The notes under the pieces were generated by a model. That model did not search any database and was not told where the DNA came from. It saw only the letters and a list, made by a program, of their open reading frames with translations. A stretch of 9,309 bases of DNA, taken from positions 1 through 9,309 of the forward strand of contig DJHY01000054.1 in the NCBI GenBank assembly GCA_002433335.1. The letters run 5' to 3'. Position numbers and translations under genes: made by a program. Each line of letters begins with the position of its first letter. The stretch's first letter is position 1. The DNA comes from Rhodospirillaceae bacterium UBA6608. Lineage in GTDB: Bacteria > Pseudomonadota > Alphaproteobacteria > Rhodospirillales_A > Casp-alpha2. Shown here in pieces: positions 1-6,280 of this stretch.

Positions 1-92
1 CCGATACCGGCTTCTAATCCGGCCCTATGGACATCCCGTTCCGGGGCGACCATCTTGGAGGCATCCCTTTCATCGAAAAGGCTTCGCCCGCC

Positions 93-1079
93 ATGCATCG
101 CCGCATCGCCCGCCTGGTCATCCCCGCCGTCATCCTCGCTTTTGGCCTTATGGCCGCGCCGGGGCACGCCTGCGCCGATGCCATCGAGGTCCAGACCCAG
201 GCCGTGCCGCTGAACGCCCAAGACCCGGCGCAGACCAAGTTGGGCAAGCTGATCTATCGCGGCGGGATCGAGATGCTCAGCCGGTCAGACCGCTTCGGCG
301 GGCTGTCTTCCCTGGGCCTTAGCGCCGACGGCAAGCGCATGGTTTCGATCTCGGACGAAGGCAATCGCTTCGACGCCAACTTGGTTTATGGCCCGGACGG
401 GAACTTGAGCGGCGTGACCAATGCAGAAATCTTCACCCTGACCGGACCCGGGAACCTCCCGTTGATGGACAAGGCCTTGTCCGACGCGGAATCCATGGCC
501 GCCGGGGTCGACGGCTCGATCATCGTCGCCTTTGAACGCAACCACCGGATCTGGGCCTATCCGCCCGACCAGACCGACCCGCACCCGATCCCCCTGCCCG
601 CCGAAATGCGCAAGGCCCCGGCCAATCGCGGGATCGAGGCCCTGACCCTGTTGAACGACGGCAGCTTGTTCGCCCTGTCCGAAGGACTGGGCCGGGGTGG
701 TGCCAGCCTGGCCTGGGTCAGCAACCCCCGGGGCTGGAGCGTGCTTCTCTATCGGACCGAGGACAATTACCGCCCGACCGGGGCCGCGACCCTGCCCAAC
801 GGCGACGTGGTGGTGGTCGAGCGCTATTTCACCCCGCGCGAAGGCGTGCGCGTCCGGATGCGGCGTATCTTGGCCAAGGATATCCATCCGGGCGGCGAGG
901 TTTCCGGTGAACTGCTGGCCGACCTGCGCGAACCGCTGACGGTCGACAACTTCGAAGGCATCGAAGCAATCAAAGGCCCCAAGGGAGAAACCTTGATCTT
1001 CCTGATCTCCGACGACAATTTCAAACGCATGGGCCCCCAGCGGACCCTGTTGCTGATGTTTGAACTGGCCGACGACTGA
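93..1079 (+). CDS. Exported esterase-like activity of phytase family protein
   Basis: The 328-residue product matches the phytase-like family (Pfam Phytase-like type), predicted exported beta-propeller proteins of poorly defined substrate. A signal peptide spans about residues 1-30 (MHRRIAR, a hydrophobic core, then ACADA with cleavage near A30). Family-like stretches follow: GGLSSLGLSADG (69-80), SDEG (87-90), DAESMA (131-136), NRGIEAL (178-184), DNFEGIEA (285-292), SDDNF (306-310) and the C-terminal QRTLLLMF (316-323). The regularly placed acidic residues suggest a metal or polar site in the channel, by inference. The frame stays open to an ATG at 27, but starting there adds 22 residues ahead of the signal peptide, so 93 is preferred; AAAAGG at 76-81 is only a weak ribosome site. 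The next gene starts 2 nt after the stop, implying co-transcription. The family name does not prove phytase or esterase activity. Confidence 0.82.
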   Translation: MHRRIARLVIPAVILAFGLMAAPGHACADAIEVQTQAVPLNAQDPAQTKLGKLIYRGGIEMLSRSDRFGGLSSLGLSADGKRMVSISDEGNRFDANLVYGPDGNLSGVTNAEIFTLTGPGNLPLMDKALSDAESMAAGVDGSIIVAFERNHRIWAYPPDQTDPHPIPLPAEMRKAPANRGIEALTLLNDGSLFALSEGLGRGGASLAWVSNPRGWSVLLYRTEDNYRPTGAATLPNGDVVVVERYFTPREGVRVRMRRILAKDIHPGGEVSGELLADLREPLTVDNFEGIEAIKGPKGETLIFLISDDNFKRMGPQRTLLLMFELADD

Positions 1080-1081
1080 CC

Positions 1082-1993
1082 ATGCGCCTTACTGCTCTAT
1101 TCACTGCCCTGCTCCTGGGCCTTGCCGCCCTGCCCGCCCACGCCGGGGAAACCGCGTTTCAACCGGGGGTCGCCCTGGTCGCCATGACCCAGGCGGGGCA
1201 ACTGGACGACCCGCACGACATGACCTTGTCGGCGGACGGCAACCTGCTTCTGGTCGCGGACGCAGGCCATGATGCGATTGCGGTCCTAGACCCGGCAACG
1301 CTCAAGGTTCTGGGAAGCTTCGGTAAGGGGGATCTGTCGGAGCCGCACGACGTTGCATTTCTGGATACGAAGACCGTCCTGGTCGCCGACACCGGTAACG
1401 ACCGGATCGCCGTCTATGCCTTCGACGGCACAGCCTTGAAGGCCGAATTGACGGCCTCCTGGCGCGAGCACATTCACGGTCCCGAAGGGATCGCCGTCAC
1501 CGCCGACGGCGGATATGTCTATGTCGCCAACGAAGACAGCGACACCCTGCTGCGCCTGGATCCCAAGGGCGAGGTCGTCAACGGCGTCGGCGGCTTCCAC
1601 CCCCGCGACATGGTCAGCCTGACCCATCCGCACGACGTCGCCCTGGCCCCCGACGGACGGGTGTTCGTCAGCGATTCCGGCGACGACCGCATGATCACGC
1701 TCAATTCCGAACTGGTCTATCTGGGCCGCTACAAGGGCGACCCCTGGGATTTCGATCTGCCGACGGGCGTGGTGTTCGACGACGGCGGCGATCTGTGGAT
1801 CACCGATGTCGGCAACAACCGCGTGCTACGGCTCAACGCCTTCATGACCATCCAGCAGACCATCGGCACGGGCGACCGAGGCGACGGTCCCGGCGAGTTG
1901 AACCACCCGGACGGGATCGAGAGTAAAGGCAAGCTGTTGTGGGTCGCGGATACGGGGAACGACCGGGTTATGTTGTTGCGCCGGACCGACTAA
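1082..1993 (+). CDS. Exported NHL-repeat six-bladed beta-propeller protein
   Basis: This 303-residue protein has a signal peptide (about 1-21, ending LPAHA) followed by six NHL-type repeats, at about residues 44-71, 88-113, 133-160, 182-208, 226-252 and 275-300. Each follows the pattern P-x-(D/G)-(I/V/M)-A, then VAD-(T/A)-G-(N/H)-D-x-(I/V). Six repeats fit one complete propeller and fill the whole mature chain, with no other domain. NHL propellers serve as scaffolds or as lyases such as PAL and Vgb, so a biochemical role cannot be given. Repeats 1, 2 and 4 start with Pro-His-Asp (H45, H89, H184), discussed in the findings. The ATG lies 2 nt after the upstream stop with no clear Shine-Dalgarno sequence, so translation is probably coupled to the phytase-like gene. 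Its stop faces the convergent iron-sulfur gene across 7 bp. Confidence 0.85.
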   Translation: MRLTALFTALLLGLAALPAHAGETAFQPGVALVAMTQAGQLDDPHDMTLSADGNLLLVADAGHDAIAVLDPATLKVLGSFGKGDLSEPHDVAFLDTKTVLVADTGNDRIAVYAFDGTALKAELTASWREHIHGPEGIAVTADGGYVYVANEDSDTLLRLDPKGEVVNGVGGFHPRDMVSLTHPHDVALAPDGRVFVSDSGDDRMITLNSELVYLGRYKGDPWDFDLPTGVVFDDGGDLWITDVGNNRVLRLNAFMTIQQTIGTGDRGDGPGELNHPDGIESKGKLLWVADTGNDRVMLLRRTD

Positions 1994-2000
1994 GCGCCCG

Positions 2001-3341
2001 TTATTCCACCGGATGCGCGGCCCGGTCACGGGGCAATTTCTGATCGCCCAAAATATCGGCCAGGATCACTTCACGCACTTCTTCCGGGTCCAACCCGTAT
2101 AGGGAGATCATATCTTTCGTCTCGGCCAGGATCTCGTCGGCGTCCCGCATCAAACGCAGGCGCTTGAACAGGTCCGGGCGATTCAGGCCCATGCTTTCGC
2201 CGATCAGTTCCATGTAATTGACGATCTCGAACGGCCATTCGTTCTGGTGCGACACCAGTTCCCGGTGATCGGCATGAAATACCCCGGCCAAGGTATCGAC
2301 GCCCCGCGCCTCGGCCTGACGGAAGGTTCCGGCGATATGGCGTTTCTGGACCTCCGGCATGATGTCGAGCGAGGTCAGCTGATAACCCACGCCCGGTTGC
2401 TCCAGATCGACCAGCTCCAACCCCGGAATGGCCGTCAGCAGCGCCTTGACCGCATCCATCACGCCGGGCGAGCCAGGGTATTCGTGCAGGGCCACACGCC
2501 GCTTCACCGGGCGGGTCATCATCGGGCGCAGATCGTCCAAGCGACTGGCCAAGTAGACCGGCAACATGCGGGCATCGAACGGGCTGGGCTTGGTCGGGGC
2601 CGCCGTCATCGTCTCGGTCATCTGCATTTGACAGGTCGGACACCAGGACACCACGGTCGAGGCCCCCGTTTCGGCGAAGCGGTCCATGGTGCGGCCCGCC
2701 TGCCGCCCGGCATTGGCATCGTCGCCGGGGCGAAGCTGAAGAATCCCGCAACAGTTGGACGGCCCGCCATAGACTTCGTAGCTGACGTCCAAACGGTCGA
2801 ACACGTCCAGGCACAACAGGCCGATATGCGGCGTCTTCAGCATGTTGCAGCCCGTATAGAACACGATATCCGGCGGCGTTTCCGCCTGGCCAGAATTCGA
2901 CAGGCCCGATTGCGACGATGGACTGAGCCGTTCCATCAAATCCGGCGGCAATTGCAGGCGCGACAGCACGCGCACGCCGCGGCTCATCGTCTTGAACGAA
3001 TCCTTGCCCGCCGTGCGGCGGTCGCCTTCGGGCTGGCGCATGGCCATCGCCCGCCGCGCCAGGGTCAGCATGAAACGCGGATTGATGCCGTGCTCACAGA
3101 CGGTCAGGCAATGGCCGCTACCGCAACACCCCGCTGCCCATTGCACCGCCGCGTCGTCGGCTTGGCCGGTTTTCAGAATGTCGATCACGCCGGCGGCGAT
3201 GGCCGAACCATCCCCAGCATCCAAGCCCAGCAAATCCGGCGTGGGACAGGCCCGCACGCAGGCGCCACAGGCCGTACAGGCCTCGGCGATGGCGCCCGCC
3301 TGTGCATCCAGTCGATCGATGAAGGTATCCGCTGCCGTCAT
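2001..3341 (-). CDS. Heterodisulfide reductase-like (Fe-S)-binding protein, CCG domain
   Basis: The 446-residue protein resembles HdrD/GlpC/LutA-type proteins: an N-terminal ferredoxin-like region fused to CCG domains. The first cluster motif is classical, C22-x2-C25-x2-C28-x3-C32-P. The second is unusual: C72-C73-G-S-G-H-C78-x3-C82, followed by EHGINPRFM. The first CCG domain (about 158-245) is intact, with C165, C197-C198-G and C234-P-T-C237. A second CCG-like fold follows (about 281-385), but its cysteines are replaced: HEYPG (286-290), PGVGYQ (316-321) and VFHADHREL (354-362). No Cys occurs after residue 237. Cytoplasmic electron transfer or a thiol/disulfide or oxidoreductase role is inferred. 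No flavoprotein or membrane partner is next to it, so the substrate is unknown. The ATG is preceded by AAGGGCAGGA, a good ribosome site. It is co-directional with the TPR gene across 94 bp. Confidence 0.85.
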   Translation of the reverse strand: MTAADTFIDRLDAQAGAIAEACTACGACVRACPTPDLLGLDAGDGSAIAAGVIDILKTGQADDAAVQWAAGCCGSGHCLTVCEHGINPRFMLTLARRAMAMRQPEGDRRTAGKDSFKTMSRGVRVLSRLQLPPDLMERLSPSSQSGLSNSGQAETPPDIVFYTGCNMLKTPHIGLLCLDVFDRLDVSYEVYGGPSNCCGILQLRPGDDANAGRQAGRTMDRFAETGASTVVSWCPTCQMQMTETMTAAPTKPSPFDARMLPVYLASRLDDLRPMMTRPVKRRVALHEYPGSPGVMDAVKALLTAIPGLELVDLEQPGVGYQLTSLDIMPEVQKRHIAGTFRQAEARGVDTLAGVFHADHRELVSHQNEWPFEIVNYMELIGESMGLNRPDLFKRLRLMRDADEILAETKDMISLYGLDPEEVREVILADILGDQKLPRDRAAHPVE

Positions 3342-3379
3342 GGTTCCTGCCCTTGAAACGGATTACGGATCAAAGGCTA

Positions 3380-3396
3380 GCGGTCGCGCCGACCGC
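3380..3396. repeat. Perfect 6-bp inverted repeat (hairpin)
   Basis: GCGGTC at 3380-3385 and GACCGC at 3391-3396 are exact inverted copies around a 5-nt loop. It lies between the TPR gene stop (3436) and the start of the iron-sulfur gene (3341). On the minus strand only CCTTTG follows, not a real T-tract, so it could be a weak attenuator or terminator for the TPR transcript, part of the iron-sulfur gene leader, or chance in GC-rich DNA. Confidence 0.4.
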
Positions 3397-3410
3397 CACG
3401 CAACGAAAGT

Positions 3411-3426
3411 ATTGTCACCGGACAAT
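3411..3426. promoter_or_regulatory. Candidate FNR/CRP-family operator
   Basis: ATTGTC (3411-3416) and GACAAT (3421-3426) are exact inverted arms around ACCG. The core TTGTC-N4-GACAA has the TTG-N8-CAA layout of FNR/FixK/DNR-class sites (FNR itself is TTGAT-N4-ATCAA). Its centre is 77 bp upstream of the iron-sulfur protein start, a usable distance for an activator or repressor. I found no good -10/-35 pair to set a spacing. That the regulated gene is the iron-sulfur gene is inferred from position. Confidence 0.4.
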
Positions 3427-3435
3427 CGCCGCCGC

Positions 3436-4605
3436 TCAGCGGTCTTGAGCAACCTGGCCCTTGGCACGCAGGGAATCGGCGCGGGCGCGCAGTTCCGCCG
3501 CGCGCTCGGAGTAGCCGCTGGACCGGAGCAGCCGGGCATAGAACGTCATGGTTTCAATCGTCGCGGGATCGCCCTCTGCCAGCGCCTTTTCGCGGATCGT
3601 CAGGCAGCGTTGATAGAACTCCGCCGCCCGGTCATAGCGGCTGAGCCGATGATACATCCGCGCCAGCTTGAACAGGATCAGCGCCACATCGGGATGGCTA
3701 GGGCCCAGCGCGCGCTGCAAATCGTCCAATTGGTTCAGATAGGCATCTTCCCGGTCCGCCAAGCGTGGCACGTTCGGGAACAACTCTCCCCGATATTGGT
3801 CGACGACGACCGGTGGGGCCGCGGGAATGGGAATGGACGGGGCTGCATCCTCTGGCCGGGCGGCGACCTCGGGCGACGATGGGGCTTGTTCCGATTGCGC
3901 CGCTGCTTCCGGTTCCGGGACATGCGGGGCAATCGGCTCGACTACCGGCTCCGGCTCGGTCTCAACAGGGGCTCCTGCCAAGACGTAGCCGGACAATACG
4001 GGCGCACCGGGTTCCGGCGACAGGACCGGCGGCGGGGCCAACGGCGCGGGTTCCTGCACGGTTTCAGGCGCGGGGCCCGCAGCCGTGGCGACCATCGCCG
4101 CGCTCCGGGCCGCCATCGAGGGGACGGCCCTGGCGGGGCCTTCAGGCTCGGGGGCTGGTTTCGCCTGCGCGGCGCGGGCAGCGGCGATTTCCGTCAACGC
4201 GTTCTCTGCCCGCATCAGGGCGGCGCGGTAGATCGCAATCACCGAATAACGTGAATTTTCCGGACCATACAGCCCTTCCGCCAAGGACAATGCCTGGCGA
4301 TACAGGCCAGCTGCCTTTTCGTGGCGGCCCTCGGTGGTATAGAGCCCAGCCAGCCCACCCATGGAGCGCTCCAGAAATTCGCCCGATCGGTCGAACTTCT
4401 CGGCCAGGGCCAGGGCTTCCTGATAATGGTCTTCGGCTTGTCCGTAGTTACCCAGCATATGGGCGTTTTCCGCCGGGGTCATATGACCGCGCCAGCGGTC
4501 CTGCGGCGATTGGGCAAGGGCGCTGACCGGGGCCATCGCCAGACCGGACACCACCAAGCCGAACGCCATCGGCAGCAGTGCGACGAATCGACGAAACGGC
4601 TTCAC
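3436..4605 (-). CDS. Exported TPR protein with Pro/Ala/Glu-rich linker
   Basis: The 389-residue product begins with a signal peptide (about 1-31, ending SALA with cleavage before Q32). Two TPR-like helical pairs lie at about 44-77 (NYGQAEDHYQEALALAE) and 82-115 (GRHEKAAGLYRQALSLAE). A low-complexity linker of about 140 residues (145-285), rich in Pro, Ala and Glu, follows. Two more TPR units of the kinesin-light-chain type are at about 300-342 (LGPSHPDVALILFKLARMYHRL, here in part) and 346-380. The layout suggests two periplasmic protein-binding modules joined by a flexible tether; the partner is unknown. The start codon is GTG at 4605, supported by AGGGGG about 10 nt upstream and by the signal peptide directly after it. 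It follows the GNAT pair on the same strand by 82 bp and precedes the iron-sulfur gene by 94 bp. Confidence 0.8.
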   Translation of the reverse strand: MKPFRRFVALLPMAFGLVVSGLAMAPVSALAQSPQDRWRGHMTPAENAHMLGNYGQAEDHYQEALALAEKFDRSGEFLERSMGGLAGLYTTEGRHEKAAGLYRQALSLAEGLYGPENSRYSVIAIYRAALMRAENALTEIAAARAAQAKPAPEPEGPARAVPSMAARSAAMVATAAGPAPETVQEPAPLAPPPVLSPEPGAPVLSGYVLAGAPVETEPEPVVEPIAPHVPEPEAAAQSEQAPSSPEVAARPEDAAPSIPIPAAPPVVVDQYRGELFPNVPRLADREDAYLNQLDDLQRALGPSHPDVALILFKLARMYHRLSRYDRAAEFYQRCLTIREKALAEGDPATIETMTFYARLLRSSGYSERAAELRARADSLRAKGQVAQDR

Positions 4606-4632
4606 AACGCGCTGCCCCCTGCGGATGTGTTG

Positions 4633-4677
4633 AAAAACGATCTTTATTGTCGCAGATCGCCTCCCGATTTTCGAGGC
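4633..4677 (-). terminator. Possible terminator after the GNAT pair
   Basis: Two tandem hairpins follow the minus-strand stop at 4688. The first pairs GCCTC (minus strand, 4677-4673) with GAGGC (4663-4659). The second pairs CGATC (4659-4655) with GATCG (4642-4638) across 12 nt and runs straight into five T residues (4637-4633). The position and T-tract fit an intrinsic terminator, but both stems are only 5 bp, so transcription may continue into the TPR gene. Confidence 0.35.
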
Positions 4678-4687
4678 AGGAAACGCC

Positions 4688-5203
4688 CTATTCCGGGCCC
4701 TTGTGGCGATAGATCACGCGCGGGACACCATATAGCTCGCCCTCGCCTTCGATCTCGGCACCCAGGCGCTCCGCCACCGCGCGAGACGGCAAGTTGTCGT
4801 GATGGACGAAGCTCATCAAGGGCTTGAGGCCGAGGGCCTCATAGGCCCAATCGCGCGCTGCCTGGGCGGCCTCGGTCGCATAGCCGCGACCGGTGTTTCC
4901 CGGGAACAGGGACCAGCACAATTCCGGCTCGGACAGGAACGGCGGGTACCACAACCCGGCATAGCCGAGGCCTTTGTCCGTTGCCCTGTCGGCAACGATG
5001 AACACGCCCATGCCACGTACCTGCCACTCCCCGGATTTGGCGCAGAAATCCTTCCACGCCTGATCCCTGGAAACGGCGCCGCCCGTGTAGGCCTGATCCT
5101 CGGCGCTGCCGCGAAGCTGGGCATAGCCGTCGAAATCCTCCATCCGCCAGCCACGCAGGCGCAGGCGACCGGATTCGACCACGGGCGGAACCGTAAACGG
5201 CAT
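4688..5203 (-). CDS. GNAT family N-acetyltransferase (RimJ/RimL type)
   Basis: This 171-residue protein has the size and layout of the GNAT_3 / RimJ-RimL group, which transfers acetyl from acetyl-CoA to a primary amine of a protein or small molecule. The N-terminal SGRLRLRGWRMEDFDGY (11-27) is the typical first strand and helix. The acetyl-CoA pyrophosphate-binding loop is NTGRGYATEA (103-112), followed by the helix AAQAARDWAYEALGL. The C-terminal motif is HHDNLPSRAVAERLGA (134-149). The substrate cannot be read from sequence. Its ATG directly follows the stop codon of the upstream GNAT gene (TAGATG, no gap), so reinitiating ribosomes probably translate it. The short downstream gap holds possible terminator hairpins. 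Confidence 0.85.
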   Translation of the reverse strand: MPFTVPPVVESGRLRLRGWRMEDFDGYAQLRGSAEDQAYTGGAVSRDQAWKDFCAKSGEWQVRGMGVFIVADRATDKGLGYAGLWYPPFLSEPELCWSLFPGNTGRGYATEAAQAARDWAYEALGLKPLMSFVHHDNLPSRAVAERLGAEIEGEGELYGVPRVIYRHKGPE

Positions 5204-5797
5204 CTACATCAGTTCCTTGACCATCAACAGGGCGCGGCCGTCGTAGCGGATGTAGGGATGCGGCACCACGTCGCGGGTATCGCGCACGCGGTAGCCCAGG
5301 CGTTCGTAGAGGCGAACCGAATCCTTGTTCTCTTCGAACGCGATCAAGGACATCTTGGCCAAGCCCCGCGTCATGGCGCGCAGTTCGGCCAAACGCAGCA
5401 TCTTGGTGCCCATGCCGCGGCCCCGATAATCGGATTCCAGCGCGATCCCGGCGATGTAATAGCTGTCGTCTTCCTCCAGCTCCGCATAAGGCCGCAGAAC
5501 CGGGCTCAGGTCCTCGGGGTCGAACTCCGGGTCGGCATGCATCGGATAGGCATGCAACAAGCCAACCGTACGCCCCCGGCATTCGGCGATGGCGCAGTTC
5601 TGATAGGAAAAGTCCTCGTCGTCGCGGGCATAGCGCCGGGCACCTGCCTCGACCACGTCCTCGCCCGCTGCCTTCATGTCGTCCCAGACGACGTCGGCGA
5701 CGCCACCGGCTGCCAGACGGTAAAGCGCGGCAATGGCGCGGGCGTCGGCTTTATCGGCATCGCGGAACAAAATCTGGGTCACGGACATGTCGGTCAT
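5204..5797 (-). CDS. GNAT family N-acetyltransferase
   Basis: The 197-residue product is a classical Acetyltransf_1-type GNAT enzyme using acetyl-CoA. The core strand and loop YYIAGIALESDYRGRGMG (113-130) contain the R-x-x-G-x-G pyrophosphate-binding signature (R125, G128, G130). NKDSVRLYERLGY (157-169) is the usual C-terminal motif with the general-acid Tyr region. The N-terminal half (30-110) is rich in acidic residues and probably shapes the acceptor site; the substrate is unknown. The frame is open upstream to 5896, but that extension would run through the rpmB terminator. MTDMSV at 5797 has a strong ribosome site (GGAGAAGGAG at 5816-5807), so it is preferred. The two neighbouring GNATs differ clearly in sequence, so they are probably not a recent tandem duplication. 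Confidence 0.87.
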   Translation of the reverse strand: MTDMSVTQILFRDADKADARAIAALYRLAAGGVADVVWDDMKAAGEDVVEAGARRYARDDEDFSYQNCAIAECRGRTVGLLHAYPMHADPEFDPEDLSPVLRPYAELEEDDSYYIAGIALESDYRGRGMGTKMLRLAELRAMTRGLAKMSLIAFEENKDSVRLYERLGYRVRDTRDVVPHPYIRYDGRALLMVKELM

Positions 5798-5806
5798 CGT
5801 CTGGGT

Positions 5807-5816
5807 CTCCTTCTCC
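5807..5816 (-). promoter_or_regulatory. Double Shine-Dalgarno site fixing the GNAT start
   Basis: The minus strand reads GGAGAAGGAG, two GGAG cores in tandem; the nearer one is 9 nt before the ATG at 5797. It decides that start against the 33-residue-longer open frame and is the strongest ribosome site in the window. It should also serve the downstream GNAT through stop-start coupling. Confidence 0.75.
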
Positions 5817-5840
5817 TTGACCGGACTTAAAGACGGCAAT

Positions 5841-5885
5841 TGTGAAAAGAAAAAGGCCCGCGCCTTTCTGGGGCGCGGACCTTTG
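5841..5885 (-). terminator. Intrinsic terminator of rpmB
   Basis: The minus strand carries GGTCCGCGCC (5881-5872) and GGCGCGGGCC (5864-5855), a 10-bp stem whose only non-Watson-Crick pair is a G-U. Flanking AAA and TTT extend it. A T-rich tail, TTTTTCTTTTC, follows at once (5854-5844). It begins about 25 nt after the rpmB stop. On the plus strand the same pair is a C/A mismatch, so it is built for the minus strand. Read-through, or an unseen promoter in about 5817-5850, must supply the GNAT pair. Confidence 0.9.
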
Positions 5886-5909
5886 CCGTCTGGCAAATTT
5901 TCTGGCGGG

Positions 5910-6200
5910 TTACGCCGCTTTGGCCTGCGCTTTCTTGACCTGCTTTTTGACTTTGACCATAGCCGGAGCCAGGGTTACGTCACGAGCGTCGAGCAAGAAG
6001 GCGTCCAGGCCACCCTTGTGCTCAACCGACCGAATAGCAGCAGCGGAAACGCGCATACGCACCATACGGCTGAGCGCATCGCTCCACAGGCTGGTTTCCT
6101 GCAGGTTCGGCACGAACCGACGACGGGTCTTGTTATGGGCGTGGGACACGTTGTTCCCGGTGACGACGCGCTTGCCGGTCAGATCACAAACTCTGGACAT
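5910..6200 (-). CDS. rpmB: 50S ribosomal protein L28
   Basis: The 96-residue protein is bL28, a structural component of the large ribosomal subunit. [11 protein letters not shown] at the N-terminus is the standard L28 opening. [17 protein letters not shown] (18-34) is the conserved rRNA-binding stretch, [17 protein letters not shown] follows in the middle, and the C-terminus is basic ([14 protein letters not shown]), typical of alphaproteobacterial forms. The frame is open 14 codons further up to 6242, but the family start is the ATG at 6200, with AGGA at 6215-6212. It appears monocistronic: its own promoter lies at 6276-6304 and a strong terminator follows 25 nt after the stop. It diverges from the biotin operon across 256 bp. 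Confidence 0.97.
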   Translation of the reverse strand: MSRVCDLTGKRVVTGNNVSHAHNKTRRRFVPNLQETSLWSDALSRMVRMRVSAAAIRSVEHKGGLDAFLLDARDVTLAPAMVKVKKQVKKAQAKAA

Positions 6201-6244
6201 GACTTCTACGTTCCTATGCTCAGCTTTCGCTGGTAAAACCAATG

Positions 6245-6266
6245 AACGCGGGGCAAAGCCCGCGTT
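6245..6266 (-). promoter_or_regulatory. Stem-loop at the 5' end of the rpmB leader
   Basis: AACGCGGG (6245-6252 on the plus strand) and CCCGCGTT (6259-6266) form a perfect 8-bp stem with a 6-nt loop. If transcription begins about 7 nt after the proposed -10 box (near 6269), this hairpin is at the extreme 5' end of the rpmB mRNA, about 45 nt before the start codon. It could protect the transcript or take part in ribosomal-protein feedback; neither is shown. Confidence 0.5.
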
Positions 6267-6280
6267 GGAGGCGGCTTTTT
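6255..6280 (+). terminator. Terminator-like hairpin with T-tract, plus strand
   Basis: AAAGCC-c-GC (6255-6263) pairs with GC-GGCTTT (6271-6278) with one bulged C and a 7-nt loop, followed by TTTTT ending at 6280. It has terminator form on the plus strand only, but no plus-strand gene ends here. It overlaps the alternative rpmB leader hairpin and the rpmB -10 box, so it may be a by-product of those elements, or may end an unrecognised RNA antisense to rpmB. Confidence 0.3.

Noticed and set aside
1..60. tRNA-like look near the left edge (CTTCTAAT between CCGG and CCGG)
   Set aside because: The anticodon-type stem has a mismatch in its middle, and no TTCGA-type T-loop or acceptor CCA end follows. 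I see nothing certain in 1-92.
27..92. Upstream ATG at 27 as the start of the phytase-like gene
   Set aside because: It would place 22 polar residues ahead of a clear signal peptide, and the ATG has no ribosome site; 93 is the better start.
2019..2034. Possible terminator for the NHL gene inside the end of the convergent iron-sulfur gene
   Set aside because: The stem is only about 4 bp (GCCC/GGGC) and is followed by AATTTC rather than a T-tract; too weak to annotate.
2001..3341. A full heterodisulfide reductase or Glp/Lut complex
   Set aside because: No HdrA, GlpA/B or LutB/C-like neighbour lies within the window; only the single iron-sulfur protein is present.
2247..4254. Long open frames on the plus strand (about 370 and 420 codons) opposite the iron-sulfur and TPR genes
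   Set aside because: They are antisense frames kept open by GC-rich codon bias, with low-complexity Arg/Gly/His-rich products and no family motif; the minus-strand genes have clear motifs.
4688..5797. The two GNAT genes as a recent tandem duplication
   Set aside because: The proteins share only the generic GNAT motifs and belong to different subgroups (RimJ/RimL type and Acetyltransf_1 type).
4799..5830. Plus-strand open frame of 343 codons opposite the two GNAT genes
   Set aside because: The product has no recognisable motif and the minus strand encodes two clear GNAT domains.
5798..5896. Longer N-terminus for the first GNAT protein
   Set aside because: It would translate the rpmB terminator; the ATG at 5797 has a strong GGAG site and fits the family length.
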